Part shown: in pieces, positions 24,762 to 36,419 of the stretch
Numbering within the stretch: position 1 is the first letter of the stretch
Layout: every line of letters starts with the position of its first letter
Assembly: GCA_029255685.2 (NCBI GenBank)
Contig: CM055320.2
Location: forward strand, 14,899,111 to 14,963,110
DNA length: 64,000 bases
Direction of reading: 5' to 3'
DNA from: Silene conica
Lineage: Eukaryota; Streptophyta; Magnoliopsida; Caryophyllales; Caryophyllaceae
Notes under the pieces: generated by a model
What the model saw: only the letters and a program-made list of their open reading frames with translations
Database searches by the model: none
What the model was told of the DNA's origin: nothing
Program-made: the position numbers and the translations under genes

Positions 24762-25147
24762 TCAGGGGCTCTCAGCCGGTCAGCCACAGGCTGCCGGTGG
24801 GCCGGCTGAGAGTGCAAGACTCTCAAAAATAACTTCAAAAACCAAGAGGGGCTCTCAGCCGGTTGGCCACAGGCTGCCGGTGGGCCGGCTGAGAGTCCTT
24901 AACTCTCAAAACAACCTTCAAAATACCAAAAGGGGCTCTCAGCCGGTCAGCCACAGGCTGCCGGTTGGCCGGCTGAGAGTCCATTACCCTCAATTACATA
25001 CTTCAAAACACAAAGAAGGGCTCCCAGCCGGCTGACCGGTTGCCGGCCGACCGGCTGAGGGTCCTTCCTCAGCTTTCTTCAAAAATCAACATACGAGACT
25101 CTCAGCCGGTTGACCGGCCGCCGGTCAACCAACCGGCTGGGAGTCCC
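24762..25147. repeat. GC-rich ~83-bp hairpin array (copy 2)
   Basis: This is the other LTR's copy of the same five-unit array, with only a few base changes. The stems are intact. The related GC-rich motif occurs upstream both at about 24,583-24,625 and at the start of the right LTR piece (23,694-23,735). Confidence 0.88.
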
Positions 25148-26098
25148 TGTTCCCAGAAAAACGCATTTCGACATAACAAAATTCATCCAAATCTCATGGG
25201 ATCGTTCCTACAATATGATTTCTACTCCAAACATACATTACCCAGTAATTATACATCATTCTCATACATATGCAATGACTAACGACTTCTCAAACACCCA
25301 ACATACGATTAATCATCCATATCCGTCACAATTTCAACCCAACACAAGATAAACATGTTTGAGCATATGAAACACCAATTTCATCAAGTATCTCATATAA
25401 TGAACATATAATTCAGTAATTTACACATTACTAAGTTCCTACCAACATCAATAACCATAAACTCATGTGAAACACATAATCAAACCACAAAAAGTGCTAA
25501 TATTAGACAAAAGGCCGAGTTTCTCATTATCGTCACCTTAAAAGCGGTTATGCTCCGAATTCTTCTTCAATAACAAAGCTATCACCCTCCGGGTCCTCTA
25601 ATCCAACTCTTACAACAAAAGAAACGGGTTTTAGAAGCTTAAAACGGAATTTACCGAAAACAGCGTCTTTTTCGAGTTTGATAAAATTGAAATTGAAAGA
25701 GATAGAAAGCTTGCAAATCTCGCAAGGATTCCGAAAATGTAAGACTTACCGCGATTCGAGTTCGGGAAGAGGTTGAAATGTTGATTTTAAGCTCTTAAGA
25801 AAGAAGAACAATGGTGGAAATGAAGAAGCAGTGGAAATGGATGTCGATGGAATAGGGTTTTGGTGGGGTTTATATTGTCCTTTCCGTATTTTGAGTCGGG
25901 TTACTTGTTTTGTGAAACGGGTTCAAGTCGGGGTTTGATTTTGCCAAGTTAACATCTTAAGAACTAAAACATTCTTAAGACGGATCTTAACGGAGAAACT
26001 TAAAATAAATTCACGATTTATTATTAAAATATTATTAAATTCCGTAAACTACTTTTAAATTATTAAAAATCACTTTTATAAAAATACGGGATGTTACA

Positions 26099-27026
26099 AC
26101 AAGGGCATACTTCTGTATTATTACCAGTTGATCCACGTTTATCAATAACGGTTGGCTTGCTAGATAAGTTTGACGTTATTGTCATACGGATGGCGGTGAT
26201 CAACTGGTCCCTATACGTCACACCTATAGGACACGTTTGAGAGATGTGAAAGTATGAAAATAAAATCACATTTATGCCGGATACGACTAAACAGTTAGTC
26301 AGAGGTATTGACTATTAAATTAGTCAATAAGATGTTGAGATTTTATTTAATACGGATTAAATAATTTTAGCTAACACGGATTACATGATTAATTCGTAAA
26401 TTAAATATAAACGGTTATATTTAATTAAATATTGTATTCGCGTATTAATATAAACGGTTATATTAATTTGGGTAATTATACAATATCGTAATTTTATCAG
26501 ACCATTATTAATACATCGACTGCATTAATATCTGATAACATGTATACGATTTATAAATAAAACCCGCGAATAATATTTAGCTAATCGGGTCGAATCACGC
26601 AAAGGAATAAGGTCAGAGTGGAAAAAGCCCACTCTTACCCTAACCCAATTCGGCTGAACCCATATAGCTACATAAGGAGAGTCATTCTCCTTATGTCAGT
26701 AACTGTTGAATCATAATTCTCACAATTAGGGTTTTGAGAGCATTCTTCTCCCAAAACTCAGATCTCACATCTAAAACCTCAATAACTCTCCCCATATTGC
26801 AAGGCAATTGGAGAGCCTTTCTAGCACACGCGGCATCATCTCAAACAAAGTCTTGGGTGCAAGTTATAGGAGGGAATTTGTGTTAATTCCTGTTCTTAGG
26901 CCTTTCGCGCAAGGACCAAAGGTTTTACTCTCTTCATGTTTTTATTTATCTTATGACTATAATCACAACTGTAATTTTCATTATAATCCTGCAAGTTTAG
27001 GGCGAATACATGCTTTATTCCCCACA
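26099..27026 (+). repeat. 5' LTR of Copia-C (left tip beyond Gypsy-G)
   Basis: It matches 33,588-34,497 and ends TTCCCCACA just before the primer site. Confidence 0.88.
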
Positions 27027-27039
27027 AGTGGTATCAGAG

Positions 27040-28840
27040 AGAGGCCATGAAAATTTTACTTTTGTGTTTTTCATAAGTTTTAAAATCTGAAAAATCGTTT
27101 TCTGTCGCTGAGTCGGTCGATCGACCCCCTGTTGCGGTCGGTCGACCGCCTCCTGTGTTAGTTTCTGTTTCGTCGTTTTTCCTTTTGTGAGTAATCGATC
27201 TTGTTTTTCGATTCCTGTTTACATATTGTTAATTAATCGATATTCTTGACAATATGTGAACCCTTGTTGATGTTAATTTTGATTTACTTGTTTTAATCAA
27301 AGTTTAAAAGGTAAAAACTTGTTTTGATTTCAAAAGGTGCAGCGTTTTGCGTTTTCTGAAATTCGTTTTTACTGCCTGCTGGTCGGTCGACCTAATTGAT
27401 AGGTCGGTCGACCGATTATGCTGATGCAGAAAGTTTCTGTTTCTCGTCTGGAGGTCGGTCGACCACTTATTTAGGTCGGTCGACCTCCCCCCTGTAACAG
27501 ACTCTTTTTTTTTTTCGAAAATAACATGTTTTATTTTCACATGACCTTTAGTGATATACTATATACGGAAATAGTATATTATTAATTTTGTGAAACGGTT
27601 CACCCTCGTTTGATACATATTATTTTAAACGGTTTAAGATAATAGGATTATAAATTTATTAAAATTGGGTGATTAAAACGGTATAATCACATAATTTTAA
27701 TCCCGTAAGGTGGTTTGGTAAAAATTTATTAATCATAATAACAGTATTATGTCATGTATGAATTTTATTTAGTTGATGCATTTTATTTATCGTCTTGTTG
27801 AATGCCTTGTGAATGCTTTCAATAACGTATTTAATTTTTGCAAACGGTTGTAACTTAGTGTGGCCTTAGTAGATTGTGTTACCGTAATGATGGAACACAG
27901 TCTTGCTTGTAATTTGGAGATCTTGAATCTCCGTTTTGGGTTTTTGCCATGTAATTACTTTTGTATTTAAATTAGAATGTAAATAGGATTATATTTGTAA
28001 TTTAAATTAGTAATTTTGTGAAGACCAAAGACGGAGACCGGATGCTCACTCCCGCTGCAGCCTGCAAGGACCAAGATGGAACATCAAGACAAGCTTCTAG
28101 GGTCCAACGGTGGATTCCAAGTTGTTTTATGTTTATTTTGGTAGGATAGGCCACACTAGGACTTTTATTTACGTTTATCGCATTTATCTTATGCTTTCAT
28201 CGATAATAGCTTGCATCATTTTCCGCCTAAAACCAAACCACCTATAACATGCCTGAAAACTGACTCATGTAGAGGTTACGCGTTAGTTTTCTGTGACAAT
28301 ACAGATGTCACATGTCAATTGCAAAGCCATCACTTTATTTTATTCATTCACGAATATGCTAGATTTTAGTTCACTTAATATGAACAAATATAAGTCGATG
28401 AGGTCTTCTTCGTATAACCAAAAATTGAGAATAGTCTTTATAAATCAGTCTCCCATGAATCCCTTCTTCGTCGGTAGGCATAATATGACCCCTTCTACGT
28501 CGGGTAAGTGGGAACAGATGATTTATTTTATCTCAACATCATGGTCACTCGATAATATCCAGTGACTGAGATGGACTAATAGATAGGATTTACGGAAATC
28601 TATCGACCAAGAGTTCCAACGGTGGAATTAGCCAAACTGTGGGCTTATCAATATACGGAAATTGAGTCTTGGGATCATTTATATAATTCTTGAGGGAGAT
28701 CAATTATATAAATGCATGAGTCTACGAGTTTAAATTCAATTTAATATAGACTTAAATCACAACAATGAGTTGCTTATATGGTTTTGTTTTATCTTCTTTT
28801 CAGTCTAGAACACGTTCAATTAAACTGTTGTATAACTAAA
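27040..28840 (+). other. Leader of Copia-C
   Basis: Untranslated region between primer site and gag. It contains several copies of a GGTCGGTCGACC-type palindromic motif (27,113-27,150; 27,380-27,415; 27,450-27,487), some with an overlapping minus-strand frame that I regard as chance. Confidence 0.6.
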
Positions 28841-29821
28841 TGGCTGGTGAAGACCCAATGCCAAGTGCCAAGCTAGCACGTGAATCCTGGCTAAAAGCCT
28901 TCATGGACTCCATGAATCAGTCTACTAGACTGAGGAATGATGGGTCAAACTTCTCTGACTGGGAGGCAGCATACGGAATGTTGCCATTGCTGACGGAAAG
29001 CTTAAGTATTTAACTGAGCCAATTCCGGCACACCCAGGAACTGGAGCTAGAGCTAACGATGTTCGCGCTCATAGCGACTTCGTCATGGAAGCGGGTGCGA
29101 TAAAGAACGTACTCATCTATGCAATGGAATCCAATTTGCAAAGACGCTTCATAGCCCATGGTGCAAACAAGATTTTCACCACGCTCACTAACGAATTCTC
29201 AAAAGCTCCAAGGATCGTTTCTTATGAGCATACATGTCGCTTCTTTGATGTGAAACTCCAGAGGGCCAAGCTGTTAGCCCACATATTCTTCACATGATTG
29301 AGAATATCGAGAAACTGGAGGCCCTAAACTGCAAGATCAGTGAGAACATAATCGTTGATCGAATGCTTCATTCGCTTCATGATGGGTTCGCCCTCTTCAG
29401 GGCCAACTATTACATGAACGACATGAAGAAGACTCCTCATGAGCTCCACTCCCTTCTCGTACAGACCGAGAAGGATCTGAAATTAAGTGGGAGCGTGAAG
29501 CAAGATGTTCTCATGATTTCCAGTAAGGGTAAGGGTAAGGGTAAAGCTAAAGCTCAGGGCGACCTAACAGTAGGCAAGCCCAAGTTTAAGAAGTCAGGAT
29601 TTACTAAGAGTGGGCCAGGTGAGTCAAGCAACTCACAGGGCAAAACAAAGAGCAAAGATACTAGCATGGAATGTCACCATTGCCACAAGACTGGGCATTG
29701 GAGGCGCTCATGCCCCGTGTATCGTGAGGACATTAAGGCAGGTCGCGTTACTCCTGTTGGTATGTCTTCTTCTTCTTTTATTCACATGATTGAGATTAAC
29801 CATGCAAGTTACGGAACTTAG
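28841..29821 (+). pseudogene. gag of Copia-C
   Basis: The region begins MAGEDPMPSAKLARESWLK and carries the UBN2-type Gag domain, followed by a Lys/Gly-rich linker and a single CCHC knuckle (CHHCHKTGHWRRSC). It is homologous along its length to the gag of Copia-B. It would encode the particle protein. It is broken, with a few breaks. Confidence 0.82.
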
Positions 29822-32664
29822 GTACTAGATACTGGTTGTGGTTCTCATCTATCTAATCATGTGCAGGGCCTCCGAAACCAAGAACTCCTCATCAAGGGTG
29901 AGGTTGACCTGTGTGTCGGGAATGGAGCACGTGTTGCTGCAATCTCGAGGGGAACATACGTGATCCAGCTTCCAAGTGGATTCGAGTTATCTTTATATAA
30001 CTGTTATTATGTTCCTTGTTTGTCCAAAAACATTATTTCAGTTTCTGCGCTTGACAAACTCGGTTTTTCATTTGTAATAGAGAATAATAGCTGTATTTTC
30101 TCCTTACACAATATGATTTATGGCAAGGCAGTTTCCATGAATGGAATTTATGTTTTAGATCAAACCACCAAAGTATTACATGTGAATAATAAGAGATTAA
30201 AGGTAGGTGACAAAGATCAAACTTATCTATGGCATTGTCGTATGGGACACATAAATGAGAAACGCGTAAAACAGCTCATACAGAATGGAGCTATCTCGCC
30301 CTTTGATTTCGAATCATATGGCACGTGTGAATCATGTCTCATCGGCAAGATGACTCGTATTTCCTTCAAAGGTGTTGGAATGCGCGCTGCCGACCTATTA
30401 GGACTCATACATACGGACGTATGTGGCCTTATGTCGATCAACGCACGAGAAGGCTATAGGTATTTCATCACTTTCACGGATGATTTAAGTAGATATGGCT
30501 ATGTCTACTTAATGAAGCACAAAAGTGAATCCTTTGACAAGTTCAAAGAATACCAGAATCGGGTACAGAACCAGCTGGGAAGAAAGATTAAAGCACTACG
30601 TTCTGATCGTGGTGGTGAGTATCTTTCACACGAGTTTGATCAACACCTTAAAGACTGTGGCATCGTGCTACAGTTGACTCCACCTGGAACACCACAATTA
30701 AATGGTGTGTCCGAACGGAGAAATCGAACTCTACTCGATATGGTTCGATCCATGATGAGTCACACAGTTGTGCCTGATTCATTGTGGGGCTATGCTCTTT
30801 TGTCGGCCGCTCTAATACTTAACCGAAGTCCGTCTAAAGCTGTTGACAAGACTCCATACGAATTATGGAAGGGAACGGTCCCTAACTTGTCCTTTATTCG
30901 GGTTTGGGGCTGCGAGGCTTATGTCAAGTGGAGACACGAGGATAAGCTCGGCCCGCGATCGGTCAAGACATACTTTATAGGCTATCCAAAGGGAACTTTT
31001 GGTCATTACTTCTACTCGCCAACCGAACAACGTGTTTTTGTTGCGGCTAGTGCGACGTTCTCAGAAAAAGAATATCTCGAGAACAAGTCGAGTAATAGAA
31101 CCTTCGATTTATCGGAGGTTCAAGAACCAACTACCGAGCAACCATTGGAGGAAACAGTTCCTTCAATGGAGGCTGCGGTAGATATTCCTGAGGAACCTAG
31201 GAGGTCGGGAAGAGTCTCCATTCCTCAGGACAGATACATTGGTATGGTCGAGGAACATGACATGGATGACGTCTTACTCCTAGAGGGTAATGAACCCACA
31301 ACCTATAAAGGTGCCATGACCAGTTCTGACTCAAAGCTATGGCTAGAAGCCATGCAATCCGAGATGGACTCCATGTATGAGAACAACGTGTGGGATCTTG
31401 TGGACCTACCTGCAAAGGTGCGTCCCCTTCAATGCAAATGGCTTTACAAAATAAAGCATGCCGTGGAAGGTAAACAAGATATCCATAAGGCAAGACTAGT
31501 TGCTAAAGGTTTCACCCAAGTGCCAGGCTTGCACTACGATGAGATCTTTGCACCCGTAGTCATGCTACGTTCCATTCGGATTATCTTAGCGATAGCCGCA
31601 TTTCATGACTATGAAATATGGCAAATGGACGTTAAAACCGCCTTCTTAAACGGTTATTTGGAGGAAGAGTTGTACATGGTACAACCCGAGGGTTTTATTG
31701 ATCCAGAACATCCTAAGAAGGTTTGCAAGCTTAAGCGTTCCATCTATGGACTTAAGCAAGCATCGCGGAGTTGGAATCATCGCTTCGACCAAGTGATAAA
31801 AGAGAATGGATTCGTTCGATCAGTCGAGGAACCATGTCTCTATATCAAGTCGAGTGGGAGCAAGATTGTATTCCTAGTACTGTATGTCGACGACATACTC
31901 TTGATTGGGAATGACATACCTCTCTTATCTTCAGTTAAAGCATGGTTGAAAAACCATTTCCAGATGAAAGATCTGGGAGAGGCACAAAGAATTTTGGGCA
32001 TCCGTATCTACAGGGATAGATCACGACGGATGTTGTCTCTCAGTCAGGAGTCTTACATAGATAAGATTCTAGAGAGATTCAGCATGACGAACTCCAAGAA
32101 AGGGTTCCTTCCTATGACTACTGGGCTTCACTTGAGCAAGTCTCAAGAAGCTAAGACATTGGAAGAGAAAGAGCGCATGAGTCAGATTCCTTATGCTTCG
32201 GCAATAGGATTGATCATGTATGCCATGATATGCACACGTCCAGACGTTGCATATGCATTGAGTATGACCAGTCGATTCCAAGCTCATCCAGGTGAACAAC
32301 ACTGGATGGCCGTGAAAAACATTCTTAAGTACCTACGGAGGACTAAAGATTGGGGATTGACTTATGGAGGCGACTCAACGCTCTGCGCCACGGGTTACGC
32401 AGATGCTAGCTTCCAAACGGATCGAGATGACTCGAAATCTCAGTCTGGATTCGTTTTTACTCTTAATGGCGCTGCTGCCAGCTGGAAAAGTTCTAAACAG
32501 AGTGTTACAGCAGATTCTACAACTGAGTCCGTGTAAAAGGAGATATTTATTAATAAGATAGCTACGGATGACAACATAGCTGATCCTCTCACTAAAGCAT
32601 TACCACGTGATAAGCATAAAGGGCACATTCATTCCATGGGAATTAGATGTGTTCCTAAGTTGTA
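29822..32664 (+). pseudogene. pol of Copia-C (protease, integrase, RT, RNase H)
   Basis: The order is protease (VLDTGCGSHLSNH, catalytic DTG), GAG-pre-integrase with HHCC finger (LWHCRMGHINEKR...CESCLIGKM), integrase core (FTDDLSRYGYVYL, SDRGGEYLS, Glu in NGVSERRNRTLL), reverse transcriptase with LYVDDILLIGND, and RNase H (GYADASFQTD). The end of pol (DNIADPLTKALPRDKH) is recognisable to about 32,664. Most of the enzymatic signature residues are present, but the region is broken, with about one or two breaks. Confidence 0.85.
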
Positions 32665-33527
32665 GTACTCTTTTATGAATTCTTGTAATAATTCATTTTC
32701 TCGTGTACTCTATTCAACCTCATTGTTATGATATATAATGTTTTGTTTTTCATGTGGAATTGTACGCCAATTTTGAACACCACAAAGTGAACTGATTAAC
32801 ATTACATCGTTTTAGTCCTTGATTACCCACTTGAGCTGATAACTCAGGTAATCATTTTGTGACGTTGGATGATGGTGGGTTCAACGAGCCATAAGTCACG
32901 CGGATGACTGACCAATCACAAAGGCGAGTTATACGGATATCTCGTAGGACACCCCGTGACAACGTTATGGAGTCCTAAATGTTTTATAACATTGGGTGCC
33001 AGGTCGTGGATAGGACCTCCATAGTGTTCCTTAGAGTCGAGTCTTTTGACTTTCAACTGTCTCTTGAGATTAAGGCAGATTTTGGGTAACTTTGGTTTCT
33101 TTCCCACGGTCATCGTAACAGGGGCCAAGAGGATTTTTTCTGGGTTATTACATGCTACGCGATATCGGCAGGATTCGAGTTGAGGGAAATATCCAAACCC
33201 TTATCAGGATTTTATCATTTCTCAGGGCCACTCGAGGAGTAGTAACTGAAATGCATGGCCATGCTCGAATACAGATTCGTTTTATCAGTTAAGTTACTCT
33301 CTAGTCGGGGAAACCACTCTTGATACAGATCGCTTGTGAGATACGACCTTTGCGAATGCGGATTTGCAAATTGTCTTACATTGAGTGGGAGAAATTTTAA
33401 AAGGATATGAGAATCGGTTATCGCTCCTACACTTGTACGGACAAGTGGGAATTTGTTGGAGCTTGTGTCCTCCACATGTAGTGTGATAACGTCATTGCAC
33501 ATACCCTTGTACGGACAAGTGGGAGAT
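32665..33527 (+). other. 3' untranslated part of Copia-C with duplicated PPT/LTR-start tract
   Basis: Non-coding. Near its end the stretch 'GTACGGACAAGTGGGA...TTGTTGGRGCTKGTGTCC' occurs twice, at about 33,435-33,475 and 33,509-33,548. The second instance is the true polypurine tract plus LTR start. Confidence 0.65.
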
Positions 33528-34497
33528 TGTTGGGGCTGGTGTCCTTGACAATTAAGTACAATGACTTATTAAATCTCTTTAAGGATCACAAGGGCATACT
33601 TCTGTATTATTACCAGTTGATCCACGTTTATCAATAACGGTTGGCTTGCTAGATAAGTTTGACGTTATTGTCATGCGGATGGCGGTGATCAACTGGTCCC
33701 TATACGTCACACCTATATGACACGTTTGAGAGATGTGAAGATTTATGCCGGATACGACTAAACAATTAGTCAGAGGTATTGACAATTAAATTAGTCAATA
33801 AGATGTTGAGATTTTATTTAATACGGATTAAATAATTTTAGCTAACACGGATTACATGATTAATTCGTAAATTAAATATAAACGGTTATATTTAATTAAA
33901 TATTGTATTCGCGTATTAATATAAACGGTTATATTAATTTGGGTAATTATACAATATCGTAATTTTATCAGACCATTATTAATACATCGACTGCATTAAT
34001 ATCTGATAACATGTATACGATTTATAAATAAAACCCGCGAATAATATTTAGCTAATCGGGTCGAATCACGCAAAGGAATAAGGTAAGAGTGGAAAAAGCC
34101 CACTCTTACCCTAACCCAATTCGGCCGAACCCATATAGCTACATAAGGAGAGTCATTCTCCTTATGTCAGTAACTGTTGAATCATAATTCTCACAATTAG
34201 GGTTTTGAGAGCATTCTTCTCCCAAAACTCATATCTCACATCTAAAACATCAATAACTCCCCCCATATTGCAAGGCAATTGGAGAGCCTTTCTAGCACAC
34301 ACGGCATCATCTCAAACAAAGTCTTGGGTGCAAGTTATAGGAGGGAATTTGTGTTAATTCCTGTTCTTAGGCCTTTCGCGCAAGGACCAAAGGTTGTACT
34401 CTCTTCATGTTTTTATTTATCTTATGACTATAATCACAACTGTAATTTTTATTATAATCCTGCAAGTTTAGGGCGAATACATGCTTTATTCCCCACA
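33528..34497 (+). repeat. 3' LTR of Copia-C
   Basis: This is a 970-bp LTR running TGTTGGGGCTGG...TTCCCCACA. The intact sequence around 33,580-33,595 shows the target that Gypsy-G used in the other LTR. Confidence 0.9.
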
Positions 34498-34760
34498 AAA
34501 TTCATGGGGGAGTTTTGAAAGTGACTAAGGGTTCTATGGTCCTCATGAAGGGGGAGTTATGTCGTGGTTTATACCGTCTGGATGCATCATATGCAATAAA
34601 AATCTCACATGATAACTGGAAACGGAAACATCGTGCACGTGTTTCGTTTGCGGAAGAAGCGACGAAGGTAAATTGTTTTCAGGTTGCAGACGGGCGCAAA
34701 GGTAAAATTCCTGCTGGTAGAAAGGTGGAGAGCAAGAGGTTTATCTCCAAAGTCAAGTAA
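34498..34760 (+). pseudogene. Pre-integrase fragment of Copia-E
   Basis: The plus strand reads LKVTKGSMVLMKGELCRGLYRL, the conserved segment between Copia protease and integrase zinc finger, where tobacco Tnt1-type elements have 'VTKGSLV(V)MKG'. No zinc finger or DDE core follows. It is a fossil fragment beside the Copia-C insertion edge. Confidence 0.6.
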
Positions 34761-34871
34761 CGTCATTGACTGGGTTTAGGCTGTACACGGTTCATTGGCC
34801 GTGATATTGAGTTAGGGATGGGGACCGGATACTAACTCGGGTGTGCAGCTGGTGATTTCAAAGGGCCAATG

Positions 34872-35990
34872 TGTTGAGTTTATCGATCCGGTACTTAAGA
34901 GGGGGAGGGGGTGAATTAAGTACCCTTTTTAAAATTAAAGCGGAAATAGCGTTCACGATTTATGCTGAAGCAGTACACAGTCAAATTGAACAGTCACGAA
35001 GTCTGTTCAAACAATTAAAATTGTGTTGTACTGTTCTGATTGCTTGCGTGAAAAGAATACTATGAACGAGAATGAAAGTAAAACAAATAAAATGAAAGAA
35101 AGGGCGGGACACAAGATTTTTAACGTGGTTCGACCTACTCTCTAAAGGTCTACGTCCACCCTCTTTCTCTTATTAAAAATCTCCTTATAACCAAACCCGA
35201 TTACAAAGAAATATCCCCACGATCAACCCGATCGTGCAACTCGAGTACAACCCGTACTCCAATGAAAGTTTTAGCAAAAACAGAAAGTTACAACTCAAAT
35301 GTCTTCTTATATGGTTCAATCAATTTGAACGATGAAGAACAATTAATTGTCACTGTGAATATAAGAACTTGTATACTCTAAGACAATCTCAAAAACACAG
35401 CTTGAAAACTTTGCAAACCAAAAATAATATAAACTGTTTTACCAAGGATTTGCAAAAAGGCAATTAGACGCAAAGTTGATTTCTTTGAGAATGATTCTTG
35501 CACAAAATAATTTGATTGTAGTTGTGGTGCGTGAGTCAGCCCTTCACAAATGCTTCTTAAATAACCAAGGGTTGACCACAAGATTTTGGAAAAGAATTTT
35601 ACCCAATTTTGGTAACCAGATTTCCGTGAGAAATCTTTTGACAAAAATTAAGTCAATCAAATCTTTTTAAACAAATCCTAACTAAGATAAAAATAAGACT
35701 TTGATACAAGTTAGGAAAGCTCAATCAAAATATTTTATAAGAAAATAGTTTCAAAGATTCTATTTATAAAATATTAAGCTGTGATTTATGAGATCAATAA
35801 TTAGAGTAAGTACTAGTCTTATATTCTTACAACTTTACTAGACACGGACCGAGACAGACTCAAGCTATATCCAATATCCGAGCGAGCTGAAAGTCTTCAT
35901 TAACCTGTTAAACAAACGTCTAGCAAAACATTAATTAAGAAGGGACGAAAAGTAAGAGGACTTGTCATCATCAACAAAATACGTCCAACA
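34872..35990 (-). repeat. 3' LTR of SIRE-D
   Basis: On the plus strand it reads TGTTGAGTTTATCG...ACGTCCAACA and is flanked by CAATG. Purine-rich tracts in the interior next to it (plus strand TTCCCCCT, repeated from 35,990 to about 36,060) mark the polypurine side. Confidence 0.9.
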
Positions 35991-36419
35991 AATTCCCCCT
36001 TTGATGATGACAAGTCCCTATGAGTATATTCCCCCTCAATCAAGCATATATTCCCCCTCAATGAAGTAATAATTGAGAAACTTAAGCAACGGAACGAAAT
36101 ATGCTGAAATCGAGAACATTAAATATTGACTGAGATCAAAGTTTAAATTTCCATCCGCTATGAGAACGCAAAGAGAAAAATCATCATAGTCATAGATCTA
36201 GTAAACCAGTAGCTATTAAGAATCATGAGTCCTAAACATTTTCCCCCTCTTGACATCATCAAAAGGAGAAAGATGTGCAAAATATGGTACCGTTGTGTGT
36301 CACAATTATTCAGAGACAATGTAATTGCCGGACACAGTCAAAAGACATCATAGCATGAAAGTCAGACAAGAGTGAAAGATTAGAAAATACACACGAGCAT
36401 GTGAAAGATAAGGCAAATG

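Larger units (their letters stand above)
8738..26098 (-). mobile_element. Gypsy-G: short-interior Ty3/Gypsy element, probably Tekay-like, split by nested insertions
   Basis: On the minus strand the element reads: 5' LTR (26,098 to 11,897, interrupted by Copia-B), initiator-Met primer site, an interior of only about 1.0 kb (11,896-10,877), then the 3' LTR from 10,876 leftwards, cut by SIRE-A at 8738. The LTR opens TGTAACATCCCG and is preceded by a GAGGACGAAACTT...GGGGTGAT tract, as in chromovirus Tekay-type elements. The interior encodes no recognisable Gag or Pol, so the element is non-autonomous. The rebuilt LTR length is about 2.9 kb. The two LTR stretches that can be compared are both 2139 bp, with about 21 differences by eye (1.0%). 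It was inserted in Copia-C's 5' LTR. Confidence 0.8.
11897..26098 (-). repeat. 5' LTR of Gypsy-G (split by Copia-B at 12,407-23,688)
   Basis: The plus-strand left piece starts TGTAAAACCCC at 11,897 and runs to the Copia-B target site GAAAG (12,402-12,406). The right piece resumes after the second GAAAG (23,689-23,693) and ends TGTTACA at 26,098. Together they make about 2.9 kb. The five bases after it (ACAAG, 26,099-26,103) match the uninterrupted Copia-C LTR at 33,588, which marks the insertion point. Confidence 0.85.
26099..34497 (+). mobile_element. Copia-C: Ivana/Oryco-like Copia LTR retrotransposon
   Basis: The plus-strand element has a 5' LTR (26,099-27,026; its first ~60 bp are beyond the Gypsy-G insertion and outside the window), a primer-binding site TGGTATCAGAG (27,029-27,039), a 1.8-kb leader, gag, pol and a 3' LTR (33,528-34,497). 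The protein order is Copia, and the style of the pre-integrase and integrase resembles the Ivana/Oryco group; I hold the lineage loosely. The LTRs differ at about 12 positions plus one ~18-bp indel over 0.9 kb (about 1.3%), older than the Gypsy element inside it. It is broken, with about three or four breaks. It interrupts Copia-E. Confidence 0.85.

Noticed and set aside
24757-25282. Gly/Pro/Arg-rich frames of 80-92 codons
   Set aside because: They are translations of the GC-rich hairpin array. The equivalent frames differ in length between the two LTRs.
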